A stretch of DNA of 64,000 bases from Gemmatimonadota bacterium (GCA_003134685.1 PLCA01000016.1:173986-237985); one strand, 5' to 3'. Shown: positions 1 through 8,207, numbered from the stretch's first letter. Numbers and translations are program-made. The notes: generated from the letters alone by a model not told the origin.

Positions 1-32
1 GGCTGATCTCTCCTTAGAGACAGCGACGCTAC

Positions 33-416
33 TCAGCGAACCCGGACGGTGTCCTCAACAGGAAGCATTTCGGGTCCACCCGCACCCGTGTGTCGAAACA
101 CGATGATCGCATTGCCTCCCGTCGTGGCGTTGAATCGAAACTGCTGCTTCGGGCCAGCCGGTGCGTTAGGACCGACTATCGAAACGTCGAGAAATTGCAC
201 CGCCCCGGACGACACCGTTGGGGGGCTGGCGAATTCCCCTGGGCCAATTGTCTGAAGCGTCACGGCAAATTCTGACCCTGCGGGCACAGTGAAACTCTGA
301 CTGTTGCTTCCCTTAATGTCTATCATGGCAACCGAAAAAGGATTCTTTCCCCCGCAGCTAACAGTTGTGAAAAGCAGCGCAGCCGTACAGGTGAGGTAGG
401 ACAAAGTAGGGCTCAC
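33..416 (-). CDS. Small exported lipoprotein, chagasin (I42)-like fold possible
   Basis: The gene starts with GTG behind a GGAG at a good distance and encodes 127 aa. A short hydrophobic segment ends in a lipobox-like FTTVSC (Cys21), so the product is probably a lipoprotein. The rest is a single beta-rich domain with the pattern 'FTVPAGSEFAVTL ... GGNAIIVFRHTG'. This resembles the layout of chagasin-type protease inhibitors, a G-x-x-F-x-[IV]-x-L strand and a C-terminal strand pair, but the diagnostic NPTTG loop is not clear. The family assignment is therefore only a suggestion. It stands alone, near other small lipoprotein genes. Confidence 0.6.
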   Translation of the reverse strand: MSPTLSYLTCTAALLFTTVSCGGKNPFSVAMIDIKGSNSQSFTVPAGSEFAVTLQTIGPGEFASPPTVSSGAVQFLDVSIVGPNAPAGPKQQFRFNATTGGNAIIVFRHTGAGGPEMLPVEDTVRVR

Positions 417-709
417 AGGCGTCTCCGGTGGAAGTTCGGATAGAGGGTAATGGCAATTGGTTTTTCACCTGCATAGGCCGCGCCTTTACGGAACCCGCTG
501 GAACGGGGGTCGGCATCCGATTCTCAATCGATCTAGGTTGAATTAGGAATAGGCATGCGGGTACTGTCCGACTAAAGGGGACACCACAGGCATGCGAATC
601 GAGGTCATTCGAGGCTGTGTCAGTCGCTATCTTTGTCGCAGAAAGGCGGTTTCCCGGTGGCACATTCATTCTGAAACCGCCGTGCTCATCGCGTCACCCG
701 GGAGGTTCT

Positions 710-1156
710 ATGCGCCAGATTTGTCGGGCCGTAATGCTGATGTTGCTGGTCGTCTCGTGCGAGTCCACTGGACCGTTGTTTTCTCCAGAGGTGCGACTTG
801 CCGTGCAGCAGGCGCAGTGGCGACAGCAAGGAATTCACGACTACAATTTCGACTACGCCTTTTCCGGCGCGTGGGTGGCGCCTCCGCCAGTCCGAATAGT
901 GGTGATCGCCGACACCGTGCGGAGCGCCACAGTGATCGCTACCGGCGCCCAAAGGCCGATCGCGGGAATGCCTACGATCGATAGCGTCTTCGCTATTGTC
1001 GGGCAGTCAATTCATTCTGTAATGGGGCAGCCGGTCATCGAATACGACTCGAAGCTGGGTTATCCCACTTCGATCAACACCGTCTCCTCATTACCGCCCG
1101 ATGCCGGCTTCGTCATCTCGGTTCGCAATCTGTTGCAGGTGGCGCTCATTCAGTAA
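710..1156 (+). CDS. DUF6174-like lipoprotein
   Basis: I chose the ATG at 710 because GGGAGG lies just upstream and the protein then opens with a lipoprotein signal (LMLLVVSC, Cys17); a longer frame to 617 has no signal. The 148-aa product contains the elements of the DUF6174 family as I know it. These are a 'W..QGIHDYNFDY' opening, a central hydrophobic strand, 'TIDSVF', and 'VIEYDSKLGYPTSI' near the C-terminus. The function of the family is unknown. The protein is probably anchored in a membrane facing the periplasm. It has no operon partner. Confidence 0.72.
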   Translation: MRQICRAVMLMLLVVSCESTGPLFSPEVRLAVQQAQWRQQGIHDYNFDYAFSGAWVAPPPVRIVVIADTVRSATVIATGAQRPIAGMPTIDSVFAIVGQSIHSVMGQPVIEYDSKLGYPTSINTVSSLPPDAGFVISVRNLLQVALIQ

Positions 1157-1223
1157 TTGTGCAGGGACAAACGCACGATTCAGCGCGATCGCTCGTTTGG
1201 GGTCAAGGGAGATCGATCGAGCG

Positions 1224-1589
1224 ATGCTTCGCATGCCGGGGCCGCATTCTATCGGAATGATATCGGCTCCGCGCATCCCTGATCGCCAGACGATTGCATC
1301 AGCTTCTAAATTTCTTGACGTGCCTACCGACGCTGAGCGCTTCCGCTTCATCGCGAAGTTTCGCCTGCACGTCTCCTTCCACGATGACCACGTTACCCTC
1401 ATGTGGCAGGAGAAGGTTCAGCACCGGGAAACGAGTCCGCCGTATTACCCCGTCGCTGGTGGCTTGACCCTGGCCGATGCAACGGACGCGGCCATCGCTC
1501 GCTACGGTCGCAACCACGGGGTCACGACGCCCGAGGTCCCGGAACGGACTGGCGTGCAGTGGTTGCAGATACGTGGCTGGGTCAGCTAG
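1224..1589 (+). CDS. Doubtful hypothetical protein
   Basis: An open frame of 121 aa from an ATG with a distant GGGAG. I recognise no domain. The middle ('RFRFIAKFRLHVSFHDDHVTLMWQEK') reads like a folded protein, but the first part of the longer frame does not, and competing frames exist on the other strand (1091-1402, 1299-1517). It may be a remnant of a coding gene. Without a codon-usage or homology test the call is weak. This is the only plausible content of 1157-1617. Confidence 0.3.
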   Translation: MLRMPGPHSIGMISAPRIPDRQTIASASKFLDVPTDAERFRFIAKFRLHVSFHDDHVTLMWQEKVQHRETSPPYYPVAGGLTLADATDAAIARYGRNHGVTTPEVPERTGVQWLQIRGWVS

Positions 1590-1617
1590 CCAGAGCGTTG
1601 CTCGGAGGTGAGCAGCC

Positions 1618-2067
1618 TCACATCAATATTTCAGAAAAGCCGCGGAGGACTCTTTCTATTCTCCACTTGCCGTTTCGACGAACAAGGAGAATGTGCTCGC
1701 CGTAGGCGATAGCTTGTCGTCCGCCGCCAGGATAAATGCGCTGCATTGTTGCGATCGCGCTATCGCCCATCAACTTGTTGACACGCACGCTCAGTTCGGA
1801 TCGCTGGCATTGGGCTATGTCGGACGGACAAACGAACGGTTTCCCGATGGGGACAATTTTATAACGAGTGTCCCGCCTTAGGCTCTTGAAGACACTTGCC
1901 GTGAGTTCGTCAGCGAAGACTAAATACTCTGGTTGGTGGCTCTGGTCGAAAGGTTCTTGAGTAAAAAGGGCGACCAGCGGCGCTAGCACTGCCGCATCGG
2001 GCGAGCTGTGGAAGCAGCTGGCCAAAGTGAACAAAAGCAGTGACGCCTTCGATCGAGTCATACGCAT
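1618..2067 (-). CDS. Hypothetical lipoprotein
   Basis: A 149-aa product with a basic N-terminus and a hydrophobic stretch ending in FTLASC (Cys18), which predicts a lipoprotein. The mature part contains two cysteines spaced C-x6-C ('CPSDIAQC'), possibly a disulfide. It ends in 'HILLVRRNGKWRIERV', a strand pattern reminiscent of the last strands of NTF2-like or SnoaL-type domains. I do not recognise the family. ATGs at 2067 and 2061 are both possible starts. Confidence 0.62.
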   Translation of the reverse strand: MRMTRSKASLLLFTLASCFHSSPDAAVLAPLVALFTQEPFDQSHQPEYLVFADELTASVFKSLRRDTRYKIVPIGKPFVCPSDIAQCQRSELSVRVNKLMGDSAIATMQRIYPGGGRQAIAYGEHILLVRRNGKWRIERVLRGFSEILM

Positions 2068-2163
2068 GCCGCCCGACTAACGCCCGCGCTCACTTGGTTG
2101 GACGGGATGGAATATCACGCGCTAGGCCTTATCTATTTCCTCGACAATGAGCCTTAGAGCCCA

Positions 2164-2982
2164 CTAATGAAAGTGGACTCCGTGACCGAGGATCACAATA
2201 AAAAGGATCGACGTGGCACCGGCGAGGGCGATGACGGGCCAGCTGCGCGCTATCGGTTCTGGGTCGGTTGGCGGTGCGTTGGCTGCCGGCGTCGGAGCGC
2301 CCCGCAACATTTGCGGTCCCCAGGCCAATCCCGAAGTTCCACCGAGTGATGCCGCGGCTCCCGAGATCGCGACAAGGGCGAGGCCCGCTGGATTGAGAAA
2401 TCCGGCTAGCAGTGACAGCGCGCAGCCCGCGAGGTACGACACCGTCGCCAGTCCCAGCGCTCGCCGATAACGCTCCGGTCGTGCTTCACCAATCAACGGG
2501 CCCAGCGCATTGAACAGATAAACGGTGGTCACGAAGTAGAGTGCGGCCCCACCGACCGCGAGAATTGCGCGCCAGAGCCAGGACGGCTCGAGACCGTCAA
2601 TCACCACTGTCCAGTCGCCGATTCCACCGACTCCGGAGAAGAGAAAGTAGCCCGTCCCCACCATGAGATTCACGGCAGCGAAGAGCCAGGCCGAGAAACG
2701 CCAGAGCTGCGATGAAGTGCGCGGTGCCTTGCGGTAAAGAGCGAGTGCGCCCAATCCGAAGATCAGGTTTGCGATCGTGCCACCGGCGGCGACAATTTTT
2801 TCAGCGACAGCCCCGAGTCCGTGGACGTCGCAGTCGAAATCCATCGACGAGAGCTCGCGCGGGATTCCATCGACGAGAAGGCATGCGCCGCCGTGCCCGA
2901 TTCCTTCATGGACGATGCTCCCTAACGCGTATGTGAGCGCCGCCACACTTGACACGGTGAGCAGATCGTTCCTGGTAGTCAT
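2164..2982 (-). CDS. Multi-pass membrane protein with HExxH (M50-like)
   Basis: 272 aa with several hydrophobic segments, so an inner-membrane protein. The first segment is followed at residues 25-30 by HEGIGH, a zinc-protease HExxH motif inside a membrane helix, as in M50 (site-2 protease type) enzymes. A later segment, 'AAGGTIANLIFGLGAL', is where M50 proteins carry a small-residue motif. The usual second zinc ligand motif (N-P-x-x-D or D-G) is not evident, so activity is uncertain. It stands alone, and no obvious substrate such as an anti-sigma factor is adjacent. Confidence 0.7.
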   Translation of the reverse strand: MTTRNDLLTVSSVAALTYALGSIVHEGIGHGGACLLVDGIPRELSSMDFDCDVHGLGAVAEKIVAAGGTIANLIFGLGALALYRKAPRTSSQLWRFSAWLFAAVNLMVGTGYFLFSGVGGIGDWTVVIDGLEPSWLWRAILAVGGAALYFVTTVYLFNALGPLIGEARPERYRRALGLATVSYLAGCALSLLAGFLNPAGLALVAISGAAASLGGTSGLAWGPQMLRGAPTPAANAPPTDPEPIARSWPVIALAGATSILFIVILGHGVHFH

Positions 2983-3236
2983 TATCTAATCAGAAGCTAA
3001 ATACGTACGCGATGTTGACGACCTAATCAAGCGTGTATCGTCCGTATAGTAATGCCTTCAAACTGCATCGATGGACAACGCCAGGACGCGTGCCCGCTGC
3101 TGCGATTCCGCGTAACCCGGTGATTAACAGCTATCCGGTCGCGAAGGATAAGGCGTGAGCGCAAAAGCTGGCTTGGCATATGCTGGCAAAAAGTTGATCT
3201 CTTCACCATAACTGAAACCCAATCCCGGAGGTCTTC

Positions 3237-3686
3237 ATGCGTTTGTCCTGTCAAAAAGCCTTTCTCGTTCTCCTCGTCTCGACGATCGGGTGTCACAACA
3301 CCACCGCCCCGGAAAGGATATCCGCGGGCTTCGTGCTCCAGAGCTTCAATGGGCAGCTCTTGCCGGCAGTCCTGTTTTCCGATGCCACGAGGACCCTCAC
3401 AGTTGTCTCGTCAATCCTGACTTTGACCATGGATGGGCATGCGTTCATCGGTGAATCGTACAGGCAGGATTCTCAAGGCATTGTCACCCAGCCAACCTTT
3501 GTTGCGACATTGGACTATCGACTCCATGGCGATCAGATAGAGATTGGGTCGTTCACGCCGTGCCCACCCAACGCCCTCTGCGCCGCAAATGCTACGGGAA
3601 CCCTCGCGAATGGAACATTGACTCTCAACAATCCTCTCCCGGCGCCGAACAAGATCTACTTTTACCGAACCGGTCCACTACTCTGA
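3237..3686 (+). CDS. Hypothetical lipoprotein
   Basis: 149 aa, preceded by a good ribosome site (CCCGGAGG). The signal ends in VSTIGC (Cys19), followed by 'HNTTAPERI', the typical start of Gemmatimonadota lipoproteins of unknown role. The mature part has an 'LTLTMDGHAFIGESY' strand pair, a Cys pair ('TPCPPNALC') and a repeated 'ATGTLANGTLTL' hairpin, suggesting a lipocalin-like or META-like beta barrel. I do not recognise a named family. A strong hairpin lies just after the stop. Confidence 0.75.
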   Translation: MRLSCQKAFLVLLVSTIGCHNTTAPERISAGFVLQSFNGQLLPAVLFSDATRTLTVVSSILTLTMDGHAFIGESYRQDSQGIVTQPTFVATLDYRLHGDQIEIGSFTPCPPNALCAANATGTLANGTLTLNNPLPAPNKIYFYRTGPLL

Positions 3687-3703
3687 TCGACAAATAGTTT
3701 TCA

Positions 3704-3747
3704 GGCTTCACTGGCGCTCACATCCCAAGCCAGCCGCCAGTGAAGCC
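3704..3747 (+). terminator. Stem-loop after the 3237-3686 lipoprotein gene
   Basis: A perfect 13-bp stem (GGCTTCACTGGCG / CGCCAGTGAAGCC) with an 18-base loop begins 17 bases after the stop codon. No T-run follows, so it may be a stabilising or Rho-associated hairpin and not a classical intrinsic terminator. Confidence 0.5.
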
Positions 3748-3884
3748 GGCTTACACCCTATCAATACATCGAGTGTGCGTTACCATATTCGGCCTTCACC
3801 TAGCGCCATCTAGCGCGGAAATGGGGGCAGTATGGGAAACAGCTATGGGATTGGGAGGCGGGCTAACTTGTTGTCATTATTGAA

Positions 3885-3928
3885 TGGGCCTGGGTAGAGT
3901 TGAACTACCGACCTCACGCTTATCAGGC
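3885..3928 (-). pseudogene. 3' half of tRNA-Ile(GAU), truncated at the anticodon arm
   Basis: Read on the minus strand, this 44-nt stretch holds discriminator A, the 3' acceptor strand, a complete T-arm (GGTAG / CTACC around TTCAACT), the variable region AGGTC, the 3' anticodon strand and an anticodon loop with GAT. Identity to tRNA-Ile stops directly 5' of the loop, and no D-arm or 5' acceptor follows. It cannot make a tRNA. Loss at the anticodon loop is the usual crossover edge of tRNA-targeting tyrosine integrases, so this is probably an att remnant. No integrase gene and no intact tRNA-Ile are in the window. Confidence 0.8.
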
Positions 3929-3997
3929 AGCTTCATACGAACATGAAATAGGCTCAGAAGTTCCTACTCGCCTGCCTTCCACGAACAGCCTGCTCAG

Positions 3998-4054
3998 CAT
4001 CTCGCGCATTTAAGAACATCTTGCGCATTTCCGCGAACATTTTGCGTATACGAA
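3998..4054. repeat. Three imperfect tandem ~20-bp direct repeats
   Basis: Units begin at 3998, 4017 and 4038. The first two share CATCTYGCGCATTT and the third reads CATTTTGCGTAT; each is followed by an AAGAA, GCGAA or ACGAA tail. They lie about 70 bp from the tRNA-Ile fragment. Arrays like this can be arm-type integrase sites or regulator sites, but I cannot tell which. Apart from this array, the stem-loop at 3704-3747 and the tRNA fragment, I see nothing convincing in the 3687-4199 gap. Confidence 0.45.
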
Positions 4055-4199
4055 TGGACACCACAACGGACACCAGGGCGCCCTACGCGAAGATTCGCAA
4101 TAGGTCGTGGTCCGCCAGTGACCGACCTGAGCCACAGAGTGGGATCGCGAGGCAGGTTTTGCGTCAGTGAAGAAAACCGCGCGCGTGATCGTCGGCTAC

Positions 4200-5048
4200 C
4201 TAGAACGGCGAGACGATATCCATCAGTGCCACTTTCTTGTAGCCGGCGGGGATCGAGAAGAGCGATTCTGGTACGACTCTCTTTTCGTAGTTCAGAGTTT
4301 CGAGTGACATATGCTGCGTACGGGCGCCGGCCGCGGTCGTAGCCGTGGTTGCAGTGACCGTCTTCAACGTCGTTCCACACTTCGCCAACCGCTTGGCCAC
4401 CTTGGCTGTCTGCTCGGCCATGGCTTCCGCTCCGGGAATCGTGCGAGTCATGGAGCGGAGGCGGGCCGAAGTCGATTTCGTTCGTACCGAATCGCGCTCC
4501 GTGGAATCCGATGCCAGGTCCGGCGCGACATACAGATCTGTTGTCACCGCCGTTGCCCGGACGCTTGTGTCGCCGAACATGGTCATCGTCATGCGCGATG
4601 TGGAATGCGTGCGAAAATGAAGAGTCTTGTGCCCGGCGATGGTCGGGCCGGGTCCAATGCTGTCTATCGTTGCACTGTCGCCTGTTGGTTCGAATTTCAT
4701 CGCCACGCCAGCGATTCCCGCGCTCGACATAATCGAAGATTGTTTCATCTCAGCGTAAATCTTTCTTGCGGAATCCATGAAAATTATGGTCATGTCGCTG
4801 TCACCCGTCATCATCAACTCTGTCAGCCCGGGTCGAAAGACCGGTGAGGCCGCGGCAGTCGAGCTGATATAGTCCACGCGAACCCTCTCCTTGGACGTGA
4901 CAGTGCGTGAGAGGATCGTGTCGGACTTTCCGGCTACTGCTTCCATTATCGTGCGCTGATCAACGACGACAGCTTTCGTTTGGGCAGCGGCAGCGGCGGC
5001 AAAGCTGGTTACAGCAATCGGACATATCAGGGCACGCATCGTCAACAT
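4200..5048 (-). CDS. Exported DUF4412-like protein
   Basis: The ATG at 5048 is preceded by GGAG seven bases away and begins a normal signal peptide ('MRALICPIAVTSFAAAAAAQ'), giving 282 aa. The periplasmic part alternates strands containing 'VRVDYIS', 'MTIIFMDSARKIYAEM' and 'LHFRTHSTSRMTMTMFGD', the layout of DUF4412-type proteins (LolA-like fold, role unknown). The C-terminal part has a helix around one cysteine and the sequence 'SLFSIPAGYKKV', typical of the family's end. It stands alone just right of the tRNA-fragment scar. Confidence 0.65.
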   Translation of the reverse strand: MLTMRALICPIAVTSFAAAAAAQTKAVVVDQRTIMEAVAGKSDTILSRTVTSKERVRVDYISSTAAASPVFRPGLTELMMTGDSDMTIIFMDSARKIYAEMKQSSIMSSAGIAGVAMKFEPTGDSATIDSIGPGPTIAGHKTLHFRTHSTSRMTMTMFGDTSVRATAVTTDLYVAPDLASDSTERDSVRTKSTSARLRSMTRTIPGAEAMAEQTAKVAKRLAKCGTTLKTVTATTATTAAGARTQHMSLETLNYEKRVVPESLFSIPAGYKKVALMDIVSPF

Positions 5049-5124
5049 CCGGTAACTCCAAACAGGGGTTGTCATCTCAATCTATGCTCCGCGGTTCACT
5101 CACGCTGTCGCCGACCGTCTTGTA

Positions 5125-6849
5125 ATGATCGATCAGGGGCAGCAGGACCAACTCGACCGATCAGTACGACTCTCCGAGTCCTTCGACCCCGCGCTTTACA
5201 ACTTGATTCTAAGCGAGCTTACAGCGGGTAAAGTGGTAACTGGGACAGGCGGTGGACTCACGATGTCCACGATCTCAACTGCCGCCGCTGTGGCGTTGCC
5301 AGGTGCAGGTCGAACCGTGCCGACGCTTTCAGCCTACCTCGCCAACAACGCCGTCCTGAATCTCAAGGACTTCGGTGGAGTCGTAGATGGAGCCACAGAC
5401 GACACGGCCGCACTTCTCGCGACAGTGGCCGCGGCTCCTGCCGGCGGCTCTACTATCCTCATTCCGGGCTTCGCTAAAATCTCGGGAACCATCACGATCA
5501 ATACGCCCGACGTGACGGTGATAGGCCCGGGGACTTCGGGCGGAATAATTCCGGCCAATGCGACCTTTAACCCGTTCACGCTTGGCCCTCTGGCTCACCG
5601 CTGCAAGTTCCTGAACATGTGGATCAAAGGAGCAGCCGTTGACGCTACCACCATTCAGTTCGGGATCTACACGAATGCCTTGGCAGCACCCGACGATGTA
5701 GAAATCGCGGGCTGCTTCTTCGGGAATCCTCTAATCGGTGGCGTGAACTCGCTTAACTCAGCCATCAAGATCGACGGTGGCAACGGGTGGAACGTCCACC
5801 ACTGCAAGGCCAAATATCTCTGGGGCACGATTTCAAATACCGGCTATGGGATTCTCGCCGGGACAACCAACAAACTGCACGCGCACGACAACGAATTCCT
5901 GGGTACCACAGGCCGCGGTCGGCACGCTGTCTATCTCTCGGGCGGTTGTACGTATTGCGATGTCCACGACAATCATGCTGAGAACCTGGCCGAAGACGGG
6001 TTCCCGATATTCTCAACAAGTATCCAGGCCGCGGGAATCGGGAACCACGTCCACAACAACGTGGCTATCAACTGCGGCCAGTTAACGGCCGGGAGTGCTG
6101 CCTTCTCGGTATCCGGGAACTCGAGCCGGAACATCATCGAGAACAACCTGGCGGTCAACTTCCAAGGCAATGGCTATATCGTAGCGGCTTTGGGAGTGGC
6201 TGCGATTACAGACGGCAACATCTTCCGTAACAACTGGTCCTATTTCTCCCAGTGGTACGGAATTCTGAACGAGGGTGCCCAGAACACCGACATCTTCGGC
6301 AACACCTTCGCTGAATCTTCACGGAGTGGCAGCAACAACTACGCGGCGATAGCGGTTCGTCCGAGCGGAGCGGTGCCCAGTTCAGGTGTGACTGTTCGAG
6401 ACAACAAGGGTACCGGGGTTCTTCTGAGAGCGGGCATGGATCTCACGGGTGCCGTTCTCGCTACCGGCCTTCGAGTGGATAACAACTATTTCCCCGATGG
6501 GGTCACGTCCAAGATCGATAATCCCAACAACGTCTTGTTCTCCGGGCAGAACAACGACTTTGGCCTCCCTTCCTACTCGGGCAACCAGGGCGACGTGAGC
6601 GTAACACTTCGGGTCGGTCGGGACGCGGAAGTCGATCTCTTCGCTTCCAGCCTGACAGCGAATCGGACAGTAACGCTGGACACGGTGAGCGCGTACAGTG
6701 GGGCCAAGTTCCGGATCGTGAGGACGGGCCTCGGTGCGTTCACTCTCGACGTAGGCGGCCTCAAAACCATTCCGATCTCGACCGTGGCTTTCGTGGATGT
6801 GCAGTATGAGAGCGGTGCGTGGAAACTCAGCGGATACGGGACGCTATGA
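5125..6849 (+). CDS. Phage tailspike-like right-handed beta-helix protein
   Basis: 574 aa without a signal peptide. Residues ~75-110 carry the tailspike/pectate-lyase-3 opening ('LNLKDFGGVVDGATDDTAAL'). It is followed by a long run of beta-helix rungs rich in N-N and H-D-N turns (for example 'VHHCKAKY', 'VHDNHAENL', 'IIENNLAVNF', 'IFRNNW'). The last ~80 residues form a separate beta domain ('TVTLDTVSAYSGAKFRIVRTG') resembling the C-terminal cap of phage receptor-binding proteins. The likely role is binding or cleaving polysaccharide. No other phage structural gene is near, so it is an orphan. No strong ribosome site is visible before the ATG. Confidence 0.72.
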   Translation: MIDQGQQDQLDRSVRLSESFDPALYNLILSELTAGKVVTGTGGGLTMSTISTAAAVALPGAGRTVPTLSAYLANNAVLNLKDFGGVVDGATDDTAALLATVAAAPAGGSTILIPGFAKISGTITINTPDVTVIGPGTSGGIIPANATFNPFTLGPLAHRCKFLNMWIKGAAVDATTIQFGIYTNALAAPDDVEIAGCFFGNPLIGGVNSLNSAIKIDGGNGWNVHHCKAKYLWGTISNTGYGILAGTTNKLHAHDNEFLGTTGRGRHAVYLSGGCTYCDVHDNHAENLAEDGFPIFSTSIQAAGIGNHVHNNVAINCGQLTAGSAAFSVSGNSSRNIIENNLAVNFQGNGYIVAALGVAAITDGNIFRNNWSYFSQWYGILNEGAQNTDIFGNTFAESSRSGSNNYAAIAVRPSGAVPSSGVTVRDNKGTGVLLRAGMDLTGAVLATGLRVDNNYFPDGVTSKIDNPNNVLFSGQNNDFGLPSYSGNQGDVSVTLRVGRDAEVDLFASSLTANRTVTLDTVSAYSGAKFRIVRTGLGAFTLDVGGLKTIPISTVAFVDVQYESGAWKLSGYGTL

Positions 6850-6889
6850 CCGCGCGAATGGTTCGGAGTCCCTCACCGATAGAGGATGC

Positions 6890-7096
6890 TTACCCGCCAA
6901 GCTCTAGCGTTTCTGCCATTTTTGTTAGGGCCGCCATCACCCCGCGTACTCCGATTGGATTGGTAGGATGCTCCAGATGGAACGAGTCCATGTCTGACTC
7001 AATTCCGTGTCGCTTAAACGCCTCCGAGATCGCAAGAGCGCGTCCGAGGGCCTTTCCCTGGTCTGTTTTGCGACACATTTGTGTGAATAATTTCAT
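6890..7096 (-). CDS. Doubtful small hypothetical protein
   Basis: A 68-aa open frame whose translation ('AISEAFKRHGIESDMDSFHLEHPTNP') looks protein-like, but no Shine-Dalgarno sequence precedes its ATG and I recognise no family. It could be a truncated gene; it opposes the pilin-associated gene and follows the tailspike gene convergently. Otherwise 6850-7231 holds nothing I can name. Confidence 0.32.
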   Translation of the reverse strand: MKLFTQMCRKTDQGKALGRALAISEAFKRHGIESDMDSFHLEHPTNPIGVRGVMAALTKMAETLELGG

Positions 7097-7231
7097 GTTT
7101 TTAGGGGACTTTTGACACTGTAAATCGTCTTATTAACGGGGGCAGGGCTGTACGCAGGCCCGGACCAAATAGCCCGCTTTTCAGGCAGGGCGCGTTTCAA
7201 GGAAGCACAAACCTTTCATTGGGAATCCAAG

Positions 7232-7768
7232 ATGCGGTCGACCTATTCATTTGCAGCCGTATTGCTCGGAACTCTGATTAGCGCAGGTCAAGTCGGTGCT
7301 CAGTGCAGCGGCAACGCGGGCACTTGCAATACGACGAATACGGCCTCCGTAACCGTTGGTGCGCTCGTCAAGCTTGGAATGAGCGCCAGCACGACTTCCC
7401 TCACATCGCCGACCGCGGACCAGGTCGATATTGGCGCATTGGTGGCTGATGTTGGACCAACCTTCACCATAAAGGCAAACCGCAGCTGGACGATGAACAT
7501 CAAGTCCGGCAATGCAGCCAACTGGACGTACGTTGGATCGAACGCAGGCGTAAAGTCTATTGCTGATCTGACGTGGTCAAATGCTGTCGCGGGAACCTAC
7601 GCCGCGCTCACTTCGAGCGACGCCGTATTCACGAGCGGCGCAAGCGCATCAGGCGGAACAGCTGCATCGGCCTTTTTCAAGACGAATTATCCTGCCGGCT
7701 TCACGAACGCGGCGAATGCCCCAGGCACGTACAGTTTACCCGTTGTTTTCACTCTAACAGCGCCCTAA
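7232..7768 (+). CDS. Secreted beta-rich protein next to pilin
   Basis: 178 aa with a signal peptide ending near 'GQVGAQC'. The mature protein starts with a cysteine pair (C-x6-C) and continues as a low-complexity Ser/Thr/Ala-rich beta domain with 'TFTIKANRSWTMNIKSG' and a final strand 'GTYSLPVVFTLTAP'. The last motif is typical of immunoglobulin-like exported proteins such as WxL/SCPU types, where the last strand closes a sandwich. It lies 43 bp upstream of the pilin gene in the same direction, so the two are probably co-transcribed. Surface location is inferred. Confidence 0.68.
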   Translation: MRSTYSFAAVLLGTLISAGQVGAQCSGNAGTCNTTNTASVTVGALVKLGMSASTTSLTSPTADQVDIGALVADVGPTFTIKANRSWTMNIKSGNAANWTYVGSNAGVKSIADLTWSNAVAGTYAALTSSDAVFTSGASASGGTAASAFFKTNYPAGFTNAANAPGTYSLPVVFTLTAP

Positions 7769-7811
7769 CTGGTCTGATGGGTGCTGTCCAACCGCTTACG
7801 GAGACACAAAA

Positions 7812-8177
7812 ATGAGCAATAAAAAGGGTTTTACACTTATCGAGCTTCTGATTGTAGTCGTCATCATCGGCATTCTAGCCGCAATCGCGATTCCTAAGTT
7901 TGCGAACACGAAGGACAAGGCGTATGTCGCAGCGATGAAGTCTGACATGCGTAATCTGGCCACCTACGAAGAGCAATACGCCGCTGACAACAACGGTGCC
8001 TACTTCGGTGGAACCGCGACCACTGCGGCTCCTCTGCAGGGCTTCACGCCGTCGCAGAATGTGACGGTCATTGCAGTCAACATTGTCGGGCCGCCGCTTG
8101 CTTGGACCGCAACCGCGACCCACTCGCAGTCAGCAAAGGTCTGCTCGAATACGACCGGTGTGATCGTCTGCGTCTAA
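7812..8177 (+). CDS. Type IV pilin-like major subunit
   Basis: 121 aa. Residues 1-6 are a short basic leader ending in Gly, cut before Phe by a prepilin peptidase. The following helix, 'FTLIELLIVVVIIGILAAIA', has the invariant Glu at +5. The head domain is small and ends with a cysteine pair ('VCSNTTGVIVC') forming a D-region-like loop. The DMRNLATYEEQY segment is seen in many environmental PilA proteins. No pilus assembly genes are nearby, so it must use machinery encoded elsewhere. An intrinsic terminator follows. Confidence 0.9.
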   Translation: MSNKKGFTLIELLIVVVIIGILAAIAIPKFANTKDKAYVAAMKSDMRNLATYEEQYAADNNGAYFGGTATTAAPLQGFTPSQNVTVIAVNIVGPPLAWTATATHSQSAKVCSNTTGVIVCV

Positions 8178-8207
8178 AGAGAGGCGTTGGAGATTTGGGT
8201 TAGGATA

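Noticed and set aside
3929..4020. 5' half of tRNA-Ile next to the 3' fragment
   Set aside because: No D-arm or 5' acceptor sequence can be aligned; the similarity ends at the anticodon loop.
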